Assembly: GCA_905250075.1 (NCBI GenBank) | Contig: CAJNOP010000001.1 | Coordinates: forward strand, 1,691,912-1,755,911 | DNA: 64,000 nucleotides | Direction: 5' to 3' | Source: Rotaria sp. Silwood1 | Taxonomy: Eukaryota > Rotifera > Eurotatoria > Philodinida > Philodinidae | Shown here: positions 10,494-22,777 of the stretch, piece after piece | Numbering within the stretch: position 1 is the stretch's first letter | Layout of the letters: every line of letters starts with the position of its first letter | Program-made: the position numbers and the translations under genes | The notes under the pieces: model-generated | Told to the model about the DNA's origin: nothing | Database searches by the model: none | The model's input: the letters and a program-made list of their open reading frames with translations, nothing else

Positions 10494-12216
10494 GAGTCGT
10501 GATTATAACAAAGCCGAGGACAATACAGATAGAGAAGCCACTACAACTTGTGTGAAAGATCGTACTCAAATTCAACGAATTCTTGCAGAAGTTGGCTTAA
10601 ATCCGAGTGAATATATCTATAGTCCAACACCCGAAGATAATCCACCACAGGAACCAACATCAAACCATACATCAGCGTTTGCTAGTTATCCTTCACAACA
10701 AACACAGGACAATCGATATCGCTTAGAACCTCAATCACAAACCTTATTATCATCAGGTCGATCACTTTCATACGTACAACAACCTCCACCTCCACCACCG
10801 CCACAACCTTCCACAAATCAACCACCTCCAGCCGAGAAAGAACCAGTTCCTCCAATAACGCAAGCGTCGAATAACCAACTGCTAGGTCCACCACCGTCAT
10901 CCTCACAACCATCTCAAGTTTTATCATCGCTTTTGAACCGCGGTACATCTAATACACGAAATACAACTTCACAAGCACCAGGCGATATGAGTGAACACGC
11001 TTTTTCACCACGACGATTACCTCCTTCACCACCTCTACATTTTAGTTCGCATTGCCATGATTCGAACTTGACAGCCGAACATTATTTACGTGAAATTAAT
11101 TCACAAGAATGTCCACCTGTTAAAGTTGTTAAACCAAATAAACAAAATGTTGTCTATCGAAAAGAAATTCGTATTCGCTATTTACAACCACCAACGCCAC
11201 CACCACCAGCACCAATTATTATTCGTGAAAAACGTATACCACCTGCTCCACCTCAATCTGTACTGTTTTTCTTCTATTCAGTGTTTTTCCTCTAATTTAT
11301 TAATCTTATTGTTTTCTCTATTTACAGCCACTTCTTATTCGTGAACGAAAACCAGAAGCACGTACACCACCACCATTAACTATTCGTGAACGTCCACCAA
11401 CACCACCTCCACCACTCGAGTAAGGAAAAAAAAGAAAACGAAATACAGGTTTTTACTTATTATCTATCATTCTTGTTGTTTTTTCATACTATTAGACCTT
11501 GTATTATTGATAAAAATATACCACCTCCACCACCTCAACCACGTCAAATTATCATAGAACGTTTACCAACTCCACCACCAAAACCTCGTACAGTTATATT
11601 TGAAAAATGGTTACCATATAAAAAATTAAAACGTCCTGTTTTATTACAAAAAGCTCCACCACCTGAACCAATTAAACCAACACGTAATGTTATTATTGAA
11701 TATGAACCATTAAAAGCTTTTACAGTTCGACGTGTTATCGAAGAAGGTGTATTTCGTGTTAATCCACACGAATATTCAAGTTATAATGCAAAATCGCATA
11801 GTGGTTGTGGTGATGTACGTATTGTTGAACGTATTGAAGATTTACCACCACCAAGTGAACACTTAAGACGTGTTTTACTTGATTGTGATCATTCAAATCC
11901 ATCACGTCATACGCATAGTCATGATCATCATTCTCATCATAATGTTTCTGAACATATTCCATCATCTATTCAACACTTATTAGGTGGTGGACGATCAACT
12001 TCAAATATGGATCATTTAACAAATATATCACGTTCATCAAGTATACCAGCTAACAGACAAGAACGAGTCTTATCAACAGGCTGTGATTCATCAACTGCAA
12101 CTCCAACGATTATACCACTTAAACGTTCAGGTTCAAAACATTCTCATCATCGAATACAACAAAAATGTGATTCTCATGATAGCCCTACACGATCTCAAGT
12201 TAATGACATTTATTAA
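10494..12216 (+). CDS. Proline-rich protein with IIIER(L/K)P repeats (5' end unresolved)
   Basis: Three joined exons: 10494-11259, 11328-11419 and 11496-12216. The first begins at a strong acceptor in mid-codon, so at least one upstream coding exon is missing from this model; no in-frame ATG was found between the likely promoter and 10493. The known part is about 526 aa. It starts with a short region (DRTQIQRILAEVGLNPSEY), followed by polyproline, then repeats of the type PPPPxPxxIIIRExRxP: APIIIREKRIP, PLLIRERKP, PLTIRERPP, RQIIIERLP, RTVIFEKWLP. The repeats are followed by VIIEYEPLKAFTVRRVI and a His/Ser-rich tail. Alternating proline-rich and hydrophobic-charged repeats resemble articulin/alveolin-like or other cytoskeletal scaffold repeats, but I cannot assign a family. 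It has no membrane span. Function unknown. Confidence 0.7.
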
Positions 12217-14848
12217 TAACTAAAATTAGATTTCTTTCTCTTTTTTTCCTCTTATAATCTGATAAACAAACCAAATCTTTTTCTCATTTTTTTTGTTCTT
12301 TTTTTTTCAAAATAATTTCTCAATAATTTAATATGATGTGATTTTCTTTAAGAGCACGAGGTTTTTTAGTCAACTAGTACACATGTATATATGGATATAT
12401 TCTATATCCATAATACAGTTTTTTCATATATGTATGTGACGAAATAAAAAAAACCCTGCAAATTCTATAGAAATGTTTTTACAATATGAATACAATTATT
12501 TTAGTTTGTGAACTTCATGGTATTTTTACGGTCAGAGAAATCAAAAAAGATATCCGATACTGATGTCGATCATGTTTTAATGTTCTGATATTACATTGTA
12601 AAGAGAGATAGGCAAGGCTGTCTCGCGTTCTTGGTCACATTTACACGCTTCGTACGGCTCTTTTCTTTTCTTGCTTAGTGGAGCACATTTCAAAGGTGTA
12701 AAATCATTTTTTTGACGTCCTTTGAGCGTGAATAGAATCGTGAGATGGCGTCACATGCGCTCCATGAATATTTACGATCGATTGGGGAGCATCCTTATCT
12801 ATCTATGACTGTAGTCTATCTGATCGATGATGCTTTGGTTTCAGAAACGGAGAGAGACGAATCATTTTTCGGTATTAATGATAGTTTTCTTAGAAATAAG
12901 ACTATCCTGTCTATATGAATATACATATTCATTGATCATATTTTTTACGTGTTAAATCTCCGTTCTTTTTCATGTTTATCTTATATTGTGTTTGGATTAT
13001 ATTTCTATGTAAAATAAGAATGGAAAGTCTAACCGTTAAGTGACATATCAAAAACGATAAAGTTGAAAAAATATTGTTAATAGAATATTCAGTAGAAAGG
13101 CTACTTTATCTTTATGTCTCAATGGTATCAGTATTCTGTTTTGTTCAAATGATGTTCAACAGGTTTTGAGACATCTCCTTTTAAAACTATCTTAAGTTTT
13201 CTTTTGTAAATGTTAGATTTGTTATAGAATCTTTTTTATTTCGAAACTAAGAGTTTTGTTTTTAATAAATTAAAAGATTATTCAAAATTGTAATAAAATT
13301 GAAATAATATATATGGATAGAATTTGATTATTATATTTCACACATGTAAGTACAGATGTTTTCATATGAATAACTACTTTTGTAATAATTGAAGATAATC
13401 ACATTTGTATTATTCATAAATCAGTATCGTAGGACGATAGATTAATTTGAAGCCATATGTTTACACACGTATATTTCAAGGGTTGACCATAAAAATAACT
13501 ATAAAACTGCGTTGAACTATTGACTCAATCTGATGTGAAATAAGATAATTAGATTTCCAGCAATTGAAAGAGGAAAACTTACATATCTCTCTGTCAGATA
13601 CTATCAACGTTGAGCTTTGAAAAAATAATCAACTGAATTATACTTTGAACAATAGATATCAAGCATATATCAAGATCAATAATTACATGAAAGCAGAACA
13701 CCATTTTCGTGTATTTTTTTTTTCAAAGATAATGGGTTTTTTAAATAATTTTATCTTATATAGTATCAAACAAAAAGACGTCTGACGTTCTCCTATTTCA
13801 ATTGCTGAAAACTTCATGTCACCAGGTATTGAGCTTAAATCTATCTCTCTTTAATTTCAACATGAACATTCAATATGAAATAGTGAATAAGTAAAATTCA
13901 GTATTGACATAAGACAATAACAAGAGAATATCAAAACAAAGTATATGAATGATATCACATTGAGATATATATAGTGCAAAATTTTCGAACTGGTGGTTTT
14001 TTTTTAACATTTGTACTCATGTTCGATATTTACAATGCATAATTGAGTCCTTCAGACACAAAATTTTCCGCTGTCATACAAAAAAACCATTGCTTTTTTA
14101 ACATTTCCATTTCATAGTAATTTATAATTTACTTTGTATATTTTATTAATAAAAAAATGTTTCCACACGTGAAACCACACATTGAAGTCATCGCATTTGT
14201 ATTAGTTTTATTTATTCAGATTAAAAACTTCTATCGAAATAGAAGTTTCATGTTATTATTCTTATTGCATATAATCCTTTGATTACGGACAAAATATATA
14301 CATACGTAAAAATAGAATGACTTTACACTACGTACACTTTCGTTTCTTAGTGCAGAAGTCTAATATAAGCCGTAAAAAAAATGTTGAAATCTCCTATTGT
14401 TGAACGTTTTGTTTTGTACGCAAATATATCGAAAAAAAGAAAATACGCATTATATTAGTTTTACGTGATGATAAAACTCATAACGCATACATGCATCGTC
14501 GGATTACCAAAGGGTTAGTATTATTCAATTATGTTTAAAAATAGACATAATTATAAAAATATTTTTAGAAAACACAAGAGATCTTCACTAAAAATAAAAA
14601 CAAAGAAAAAATAGGTTTAGCAAGTATACTATATTGTTTATTTTTTGTCATATGTGCATTTTAAACATGAGAAAAAAAAACACATAAACATGAAAAAATG
14701 AATGTTTATATTTATAATAGAAGGAATGAATTATGTTTTCTGTCTGTTGTTTTCTTGGTTTTTTTCCTTGTCTTTAGTAAATCTGACTTAAATAATTTGC
14801 AATTGATAAATAAATTAATAAACAATCAAACAAAGTTAAAAATACAAA
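12217..14848. other. Convergent intergenic spacer
   Basis: 2.6 kb between the stop codons of the proline-rich gene (+) and the myotubularin gene (-). An AATAAA signal near 12443 could end the former. No ORF with coding composition, no tandem array and no RNA gene was recognised. Confidence 0.6.
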
Positions 14849-17800
14849 TCACCGGTCATTATTAAATTGATCAATCATTGATCGAGATAATTTCATAGCT
14901 GTTTGATTACGTATAAACTCTGTTGATTTTGATTTAACTAATGCTGAAAAATCAGCAAATGATGGAGAAGATTTTATTGAAAGTGCACATGTTTTACAAA
15001 CTGGTGCTAAACTATTACTATATAAACCAGGTAAATGGATACCATGTTCAATACAACGTGCACAAAAATTTTCTCCACATCTCCAACAATTATACTAAAA
15101 TAAAAGAAATATTTCGATAAAATTATTCGTTAGTAACACAATTTCTCAAAACTAAAACACATATATCTCAGGATAATAAACTTCTCTAGAGCTTAGTTTA
15201 ATATGTTACGTGTATCTTAAGTTATCCGAGATATTCTGAAAAAATCAGCGCTAGAGGCTTTTGTTCAGAAGAATTATCAGTAAACAAGCTAGAGTGAGCG
15301 ACATGACACAAAAAAAGGACTTCGACTTTCTTTTTCTATATTCTAGCTTAGAAAAACTTCGAATTGAGATATGATTCTTTGAAAATTAAATAGTACATTC
15401 TGTAGATCATTCTTGATGCTATTAAATCTCTATTCAAAGTTTTTTCTTGAACATGTCTAGATTTTTCAAAAAAAATCGATTCACATTTTGTTAGCAAAAT
15501 AGTGGAGTACGAAAAAAAAATGCTTTTAGAACCGAATGAGAATTCCAAAAACTTTCTTCAGAATCGTCAGATGATGGTAGCAGAAAACCTTTTTTTTCAG
15601 GACTTCGCAGGGTCTGTAAATAATCGGTTTATAGGAGTGAAGATTTTCGGAGTTCAGCCTTACTGAAAATTTCACTACATGTGTGGTTGGTTCTGCATAA
15701 TCGATTCTGAACTTTTTGGATTTTTTGTTCATACAGTTAGACAGATATTCACTAATTACTTTTTTTTATGAAACACGATGTGAAAGACTTGTTGAAATAT
15801 ATGAGATAGAAATTTGGATCCAATCTCCTGTAGACTATGACGAATAATCTGACGATCCATCACAGATTGTATGTCCATAACGGCTCATTACAAGATCTCA
15901 ACTATTTTCTTATTGCATTTCTGGTGAATTAAGTAAAAAGAGAATGAAAAAATGTGTTACAAAATGTAGAAAAATACAACAATGTTCCTCTCATTTCATA
16001 TTCTAATCCTGTAAGGATAGCGCTAATAGTTTTAATGAATAGTTTTTACATGTATCTATGTTAAAAGAACTGATTAAGAAAAATAACCGTTTTGAAGAGT
16101 CAAATGATAGGTCAATATGTTCCGTTTTACTTAAAATAGATCATATTTAGTTTTTTTTCTCGTTGTTTTTCATACCTTTCGTTGTGCAGAATCAAATGGT
16201 AATGAACAAGCACAATGAACAGGTGTATGATATGAACGCCAATCAAGTGCTATTGAATTAAGTTCAAGTGCAATACGTTCTATTGTTGGTATATCATTTA
16301 TATCAATACTTGATTGATGTTGAAGTATGAATGGTGATAGTGGAGTTTTACCATGTGGAGAATAATCGCCACTAAAACCACTTTCAACATCAGATGATGA
16401 TAATGTTGGTGGTGGTTGAAGTATTGTATTTAATTTTAATGATATTGAATCTGTTATACGTGTTTGACTTAATTCAGCTTCACTTAAACCACTATCAAGT
16501 TCGGGCAGAGATGTTTTCTTATGATGATTGCTTTTTTCAATATCAGAATCATCCACATCTTCATTTGATGTTGTCGTTGTTGTTGTTGTACTACTACTTG
16601 TTGTTGTTGGTATTGTTGTACGATCATTATCAAGTATTGAATGAAGTTCACGAATACGCTAAAGAAATTAATTTCATTATTAAGTTATTTTTTTGTTTTC
16701 TCTTTGAAATTTTAAACCTTTTCTAATAATCGTGCATGATCACTAAGTGATAATGTATGGTCAACAAGACGTGTTAATGTATTTGAAATATTTTCTTTTG
16801 GTAATAATGCACTATCAAAACGATGATACATACTTAACCAAAATCTTAAATAAATGAATAAATAAAAATAAAAATTTATGTTAATTTATAATAATAATAA
16901 TACTTTAATGTTTGCGGATTTATTATTGGTAAAAGAACTTCACTTGCATATGATGATTGTGGACGAAATAATGGATTTTTAAAATCATTAACATTTTGTA
17001 AAATATAATTCCAAAATGAATATGTTCGTTCTTTAACACTAGATTATGACAAAAACAAAAAGAATTTTCTTGCAAAAGAATTTTTTTTTAATAATAAAAA
17101 CGAACCATAAATCAAGTCGATCTTTTTCACAATTACCAATAAAATTTCCATATTGACATGAGTGTGAATGATCATGTAATGATATAAGAAAACGTTCATT
17201 AAATTCAAATGCTGTTGGATATATTTGACTTAATTGCCAAACAGATTCAATAAACTAAACCAAAAACATTTTTTTTTAAATATCAAAAAGAAAATAAAAT
17301 GAACCTGTAGAAAAACTGGTGATTGTTCTTTACTATCACTTGTTGTTGTATGTCCACAACGATCAGAAAATTTATGTCCAAATGAAAGCCATTCTTTTTC
17401 AATTAACATCTAAATAATTTTATTTTTTTAAACAAAATATTCTTTTAAATATTTTTAGTTTTACTCGAAAACCATGTATTGATCGATAAGATGGACAAAG
17501 AAGAAGTGTTGATAATGAACAACATTGTGCTGTTCTATCCCAACCATCAGAACAATGAACAAGAACATTTTTCTTTTCAACTTCAATAGCCTAAAGAATA
17601 AAAAAAAAATTATGTTTTTTTTTTTTGAAATTTTGCTTTTTGTGATTTTTACTCGAGCAATAAATATAGCAGCATCTAAAACAGATTTAATATGTTGTAA
17701 CCATGATGAACTATCAAGAGCATTTAAATATTGATTCATTGTTGGATTTTTCATTTCACATGCTGGAAGAAAAGAAGAGAAAAATATTTTAATTTAAATT

Positions 17801-20800
17801 TCTATTGAATTTTTGTTAAATATTACTTTCAAGTAATTTTTGTAAACTAGTACGCATAATATGAATATTTTCAATTGGACAAAATTTAAATTGAATATTT
17901 GAATAATAACCTTCATTTTCATAACCTTTACCTGCTGCACGATTTGCTACAGCATTGATCTATTGTTAAAAAAAAACAACCAAGATAGCAAATTTTTATC
18001 TTTTATTACATAATAAGAGTTATTCTATGTTGAGAATGATTGAATTGAATATACTTTTAATTTTTATATATAGATAAAAACTTCCGATGACAGAAGAGTA
18101 ATTCCGGAGGAAACATTTCTTGACACAAGAATCTGTTCTCTAATGAAGAGTATCTCCTTCCTTTTCGTGACTCAAAATCTTTTTAGCTATTGTATAGTCT
18201 GAAATAGGACCTATCTACGGGTTATCTAAAAATTGTCTTTAAATGTTAAAAAATTCGAGAAACATCCAAATTAATAGCAATCAATTGAACTGCAGTTTTT
18301 TTCATACATAATTTACACTATTCAGGATGGATATGAAGAAAAAAAAATTGTACTGCTGATTATTCTATAACTCTTACAAGAGAAAACCATTCGTTTTTTA
18401 GAGTGCTTTTGATGGTTTGACTCTTTTTATTTGACAGACAAAAAATTAAAAAAAAACATCCATCCCCAAATAGTGACTAGTATGTGTAAAAAATTATCAA
18501 CTCAATCAAGCATAGTGTCGTGGAAAAATAGAGGTAAAAAACATCGTGAGTCCCGTATTTCTTAGAAGACAATATCTAGAAACTTTGAATATGTAATAAA
18601 TTGTGTTCTAGTTTTCCAAGTTTATTTATCTTGAAAGTTTTAAATTTTTCTGAAGACTGTCAGATTCGTGACCAGATTTGCTAAATCTTTTGAATTGCTT
18701 AATTTTTTTTCTAAATTAGAATGTTTATGAATTTGATTAAAACTTCTAATTTTGATTTTTATCAGCGATTAATGTTTCATTGTTATTCTATAAAAAATGT
18801 TACTTTTTCACTTAATTATTCTTATGCATTGACTAAAAGGATGCATGCCATTAGGTCTCTCTTCGAGAGTTGTCACTATTTTACTAAATTTGTTACATGT
18901 GACAAGCTATTCATATAAAAATCAAATAAATGCATTTGAACCTGAAATATTATTCATAAATAGGTCTCATAGATCTTACAATTTCCGAAAAGTTTCAACT
19001 AAAATAAATACATCCTTGTTTAGATATTGACTTTTGGGGGAAAAAGAGACGATTTTAGAGCATTTGAAGATTCACAAGATCTATTTATAAACAATGTTTC
19101 AGATCTAGATTCTTTCATCTGATTTTTCTGCTAATAGTTTGCTAAAAGTCAAGATTTTAGTGTTAGTCTCATAGGTCTCATTAGAAATTCTAATGGCACG
19201 AATCCTTATAGACATTTTCTAGTAATACTTATGGGCAAAACATGAGCTCTCAAGGGCAATATATTATTATAAATTTCTTCGTAAATTAGATTCAATCATT
19301 CTAAGATTGGAATATGATAAGAAATAATATTCAAGAAAAAAAAAAAACAATTTTCACACACACAATGCTGATAGAACAATAACATATTTCATTAAAAAAA
19401 ACAACATATGTGTTTTTAAACATCAAATAATTGCCTTTTGCATCTTTGTTCTTGCCGAAAAATAATTTCGAAATTTACAATCAAAATTCTATTTTATAAA
19501 ATTTTCATTTCATAAGTCTCTTCCGAACTAAACATGTACGCGACTAAGTATTGTTGGTTCTAGTTATAGCCATGATAAATCTAATTTAGTTCCGATTCCG
19601 TACATTTCTATTCTGAATTGGTCTGATAGGCTCTAATTTCATATTATTTCGAAGCTGAAAGAAAAAATAAATTCTTTTTTAAATCAATCAAATTTTCTCT
19701 GAAGACATCACTAATAGATAATATTAAATCTTCTTTTTTTCAATTATCGTCTTACACGAGGTCTTGTATCAATAATATACATTGTATTCGAATGTGGATT
19801 AGTTTTCAGTATACATTGAAGCAGTTGTTCATCTTCTTGACAACGTGCACTAAAACCAGATAATGGTTGTGAACAACGAGTTATTGATGCCTATTAATGA
19901 AATAAATAATTAATTTATATAAACGTGTTTCTTTATTACTCCATTGGGATGTAAATAAGTTAGAACAGGTAATCGACCACGACTTCGAAATTTTGAACTA
20001 CCAAATAACATAGCTTTTGTTGTTAATGTTGGTACATATATTAATGGTGGATATGTATCACACATATCAAAATTGCTATTTCCATCTTCGATTTTCCAAT
20101 CTCCATTTGGTACACCCATTCTCATATATTCTGTAGCTAATAAAAATGGATCCCAAATTTTTTCGAGATAATTTGGTGCTTGGTAGAGAAAACAATAAAG
20201 TTTTTCATAAGAATCTAAAGTAATTAAAAAAAAAAGGATCATCCAATGTCATATCAATGACTTTTAAATGAAATATCTTTTTTTTCTGATTACCTGGTTT
20301 TAATTGATTAAGTGTAGCATATAAATCAGCACAATCACGTTCCTTTGGAATAGTAAATTCTGCTGAAAGGAAATGTTTTGTTCGAACACGTAATGGACAT
20401 CCATGTTGTGTAGTTGGTAATTTATCAACAGATGATATAAGAGAATGAAGAATCTAGAAACAATTTTTAAAAATTACTATTTTCTTTTTTGTGGTTTCAA
20501 TTTTATTGACTTTACCCAAGTCTCTCGTTTGCCTTCTGGATCAATAAAAATAAGATGTGTTGAAGTCAAATAGATTGTGCCTTTTGATAACAAAAAGAAT
20601 ATTGTTGAGAAAGAAAAAAAAAACAAAGAATAATTATGATCATTTTTTACCAATTGTATGTTGACGAGTATTAAAACGATCTATCAAACGAACATTCTCC
20701 ACCTATTATTATTAAAAGAAAAATAATTCAATCGAAATTTATCATATAAAATGTAAATTTAATTTCTATTTTATTCTTCGTACTGGTTTTATTTGGTGCT

Positions 20801-22777
20801 TGCCCATGAGTATGTGCTGAAGAAAAATAGCGACTCGAACTTTTCTTTACAAGCAACCTCATGAGAACGAAGACGTCTAATACGATTACATTATATTGAC
20901 TTGACAATTTCTTTTTCTTTTTTTGCTTATTGTCAATATTCACATATATAAGAAAAAAAAGAAAATAGTAATAATCTACTTCTCTATTCAAATTTATTTC
21001 TTTAATGTTCAAGCTAATTATAGTTTATTGGATATATTTTTCTCATTCTAACGTTCATTTTTCTATCACGATCACCTTTCATATCCGTTGTTTTTATGTT
21101 TTTGATTTAACAGAATTACAAAAAAATATATATATAAAAAGAAAACGAGCATAAGTTATGCTAACTGCTACGCATATGAATATAGCATGTCGAGATTGTT
21201 CTAGGAGAATAATCAGATTCGAAAAAGAATACTGCTTTCTTTTTTCATCTTTCTTTCTTTCTTTCTTTCTGTCTTTACCCCTTGAGTAAACAAATTAGAT
21301 ACATATTTTGAATGCAAATCTCTCTTCTTTTTTTTCTTGATAAATCATTATTTTCTGCTTCTTTATTTTTCGATCTTTTTTATTTTGTTTTGTTACCTTG
21401 AGATGAGCGGTAGAAGAAAGAAAAGCTTTTAATTGATCGAGTTTTGATGATATTTGTTTGAGAACTTCACTGAATAAATGACGATTCATCGACGTGACGA
21501 TAAGAATAACCATGAACGATAGTTGTTGGATGTATTGTTTAAAGAGAGGAGAGAAAAGAGGCAAAATTGTTTTCTCTTCTCGATTCTATGCTGATCGATT
21601 TTCTTCGTTTTTCTTTCACTGCTCTTTTCCTGCTCTCATCTTCACATAGCGTAGTACACGACGTATTTGATTTGAACTCTCGCGTATTGTTAGTCGTTCT
21701 CGTCTGTTTTCTGCTACAATACACGGGAATAGAACGCTAACGGTTACTATAAGAAACAAGAGACGAAAAGGGAGGGAGAAAAAAAAGAAAAAAAAAGATA
21801 GAGTTTGTCAATTTAAAGCTACGGCAAGTGTATATGCCTGACAATGAGTGTTTGTTTCTCTTGTGTGAGTACATAAGAAGCAAACTGAGATTTGCGCTTG
21901 TTACATTTACTCATTAGCACGATAGGAAAAGAAAGAAGAAGATAATACTAATGATGGTAAAAAAAGAAAAAAGAAAAAAGAAAAAAAAAGGAACTCAATG
22001 ATGTGACATGCAACCAAAGAATTCATTTCTTTTAACTTGACAACTAAAGAAGCATTTCAATGAAAAAAAAAAAGTTAGCAAAACAAAGTAGTCAATTATG
22101 GATGAATAATTACTTTATCAATAAATACTTACAGCACGCAATGATGTAAAACTGTTAGCAGAATTCATCAATTGTCTTTTTTTTTGTGTTTAAAAGATAG
22201 AAAGTAAATCTTTTTGATCAAAATACTATGTAATAAGAAGCAAAAAAATAGACAGAACTATATGAATCATCACGTAGTATTTTATTAACTAATCAAACAA
22301 AGAATTTCAAGCAATTGAATCATCAAAAGAATATTTTTTTAATTATTATTCATTTCTATTATAAGAATAGTTAAATATCATTCAGTTATTTTTAGAGAAT
22401 ATGGACTTATTTCTCCACAGATGTCACTCTTGAGCAGAACAAATATATTTACATACAGTTTAAAAGCATAGAACAGGAAGTTTTTCGGAAATATAAACCT
22501 AGGAGCAATAGTCTTTCCTGTTATTTGTATTTTTCTTTAGCTATTATATTTCCTATTGATAGGTTTTAGTTCGATTACTTATATTCAAGATAATCAATTT
22601 TTAAAAATCAGTTACAATATATATATATACACGGGCGCAAAAAAAAGACCTTCACTAGTATTTTATTTCAAATAATAATAATAATAGTTTTCAAATCAAA
22701 GTAACAAAACTTACCTTTGCATCATCGAGTATACGTATTTCATGTGTATCGAGCTTTGGCCAGAAATAGGCAAGCAT
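14849..22777 (-). CDS. Myotubularin-related 3-phosphoinositide phosphatase (MTMR6/7/8 type) with FYVE-related C-terminus
   Basis: Fifteen minus-strand exons: 22777-22715, 20702-20651, 20580-20516, 20453-20294, 20214-19940, 19890-19756, 17959-17827, 17762-17653, 17590-17465, 17409-17305, 17254-17106, 17038-16904, 16844-16718, 16658-16176 and 15094-14849; 787 aa. The N-terminal PH-GRAM domain starts with [11 protein letters not shown] and [13 protein letters not shown], as in MTMR6. The catalytic domain contains [26 protein letters not shown] and the active-site CSDGWDRT (Cys344, Arg350), all residues intact. The enzyme should remove the 3-phosphate from PI3P and PI(3,5)P2 on endosomes. After the [11 protein letters not shown] block come a Thr/Ser-rich linker and a zinc finger ([20 protein letters not shown]) whose usual basic HHCR motif is degenerate (RKYNCW). 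Vertebrate MTMR6-8 lack this finger. Introns at 17960-19755 and 15095-16175 are long and empty of recognisable genes. Confidence 0.92.
22133..22168 (-). other. Candidate alternative first coding exon of the myotubularin gene
   Basis: A 12-codon ATG exon ([12 protein letters not shown]) ends at a GTAAGT donor in the same phase (0) as the 22777-22715 first exon, so either could splice to exon 2 at 20702. It has no good acceptor in front, which fits an alternative promoter and not an internal exon. The 22777-22715 version is more like vertebrate MTMR6 ([16 protein letters not shown] against EHIRTTKVEQVKL). Confidence 0.5.

Noticed and set aside
17960-19755. Possible nested gene in the 1.8-kb myotubularin intron
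   Set aside because: Short ORFs at 18721-19030 overlap in different frames with noncoding composition and no domain.
21295-21724. Overlapping minus-strand ORFs in myotubularin intron 1
   Set aside because: Low-complexity Lys/Arg/Ser composition, no domain, and the real exons on either side splice across them.
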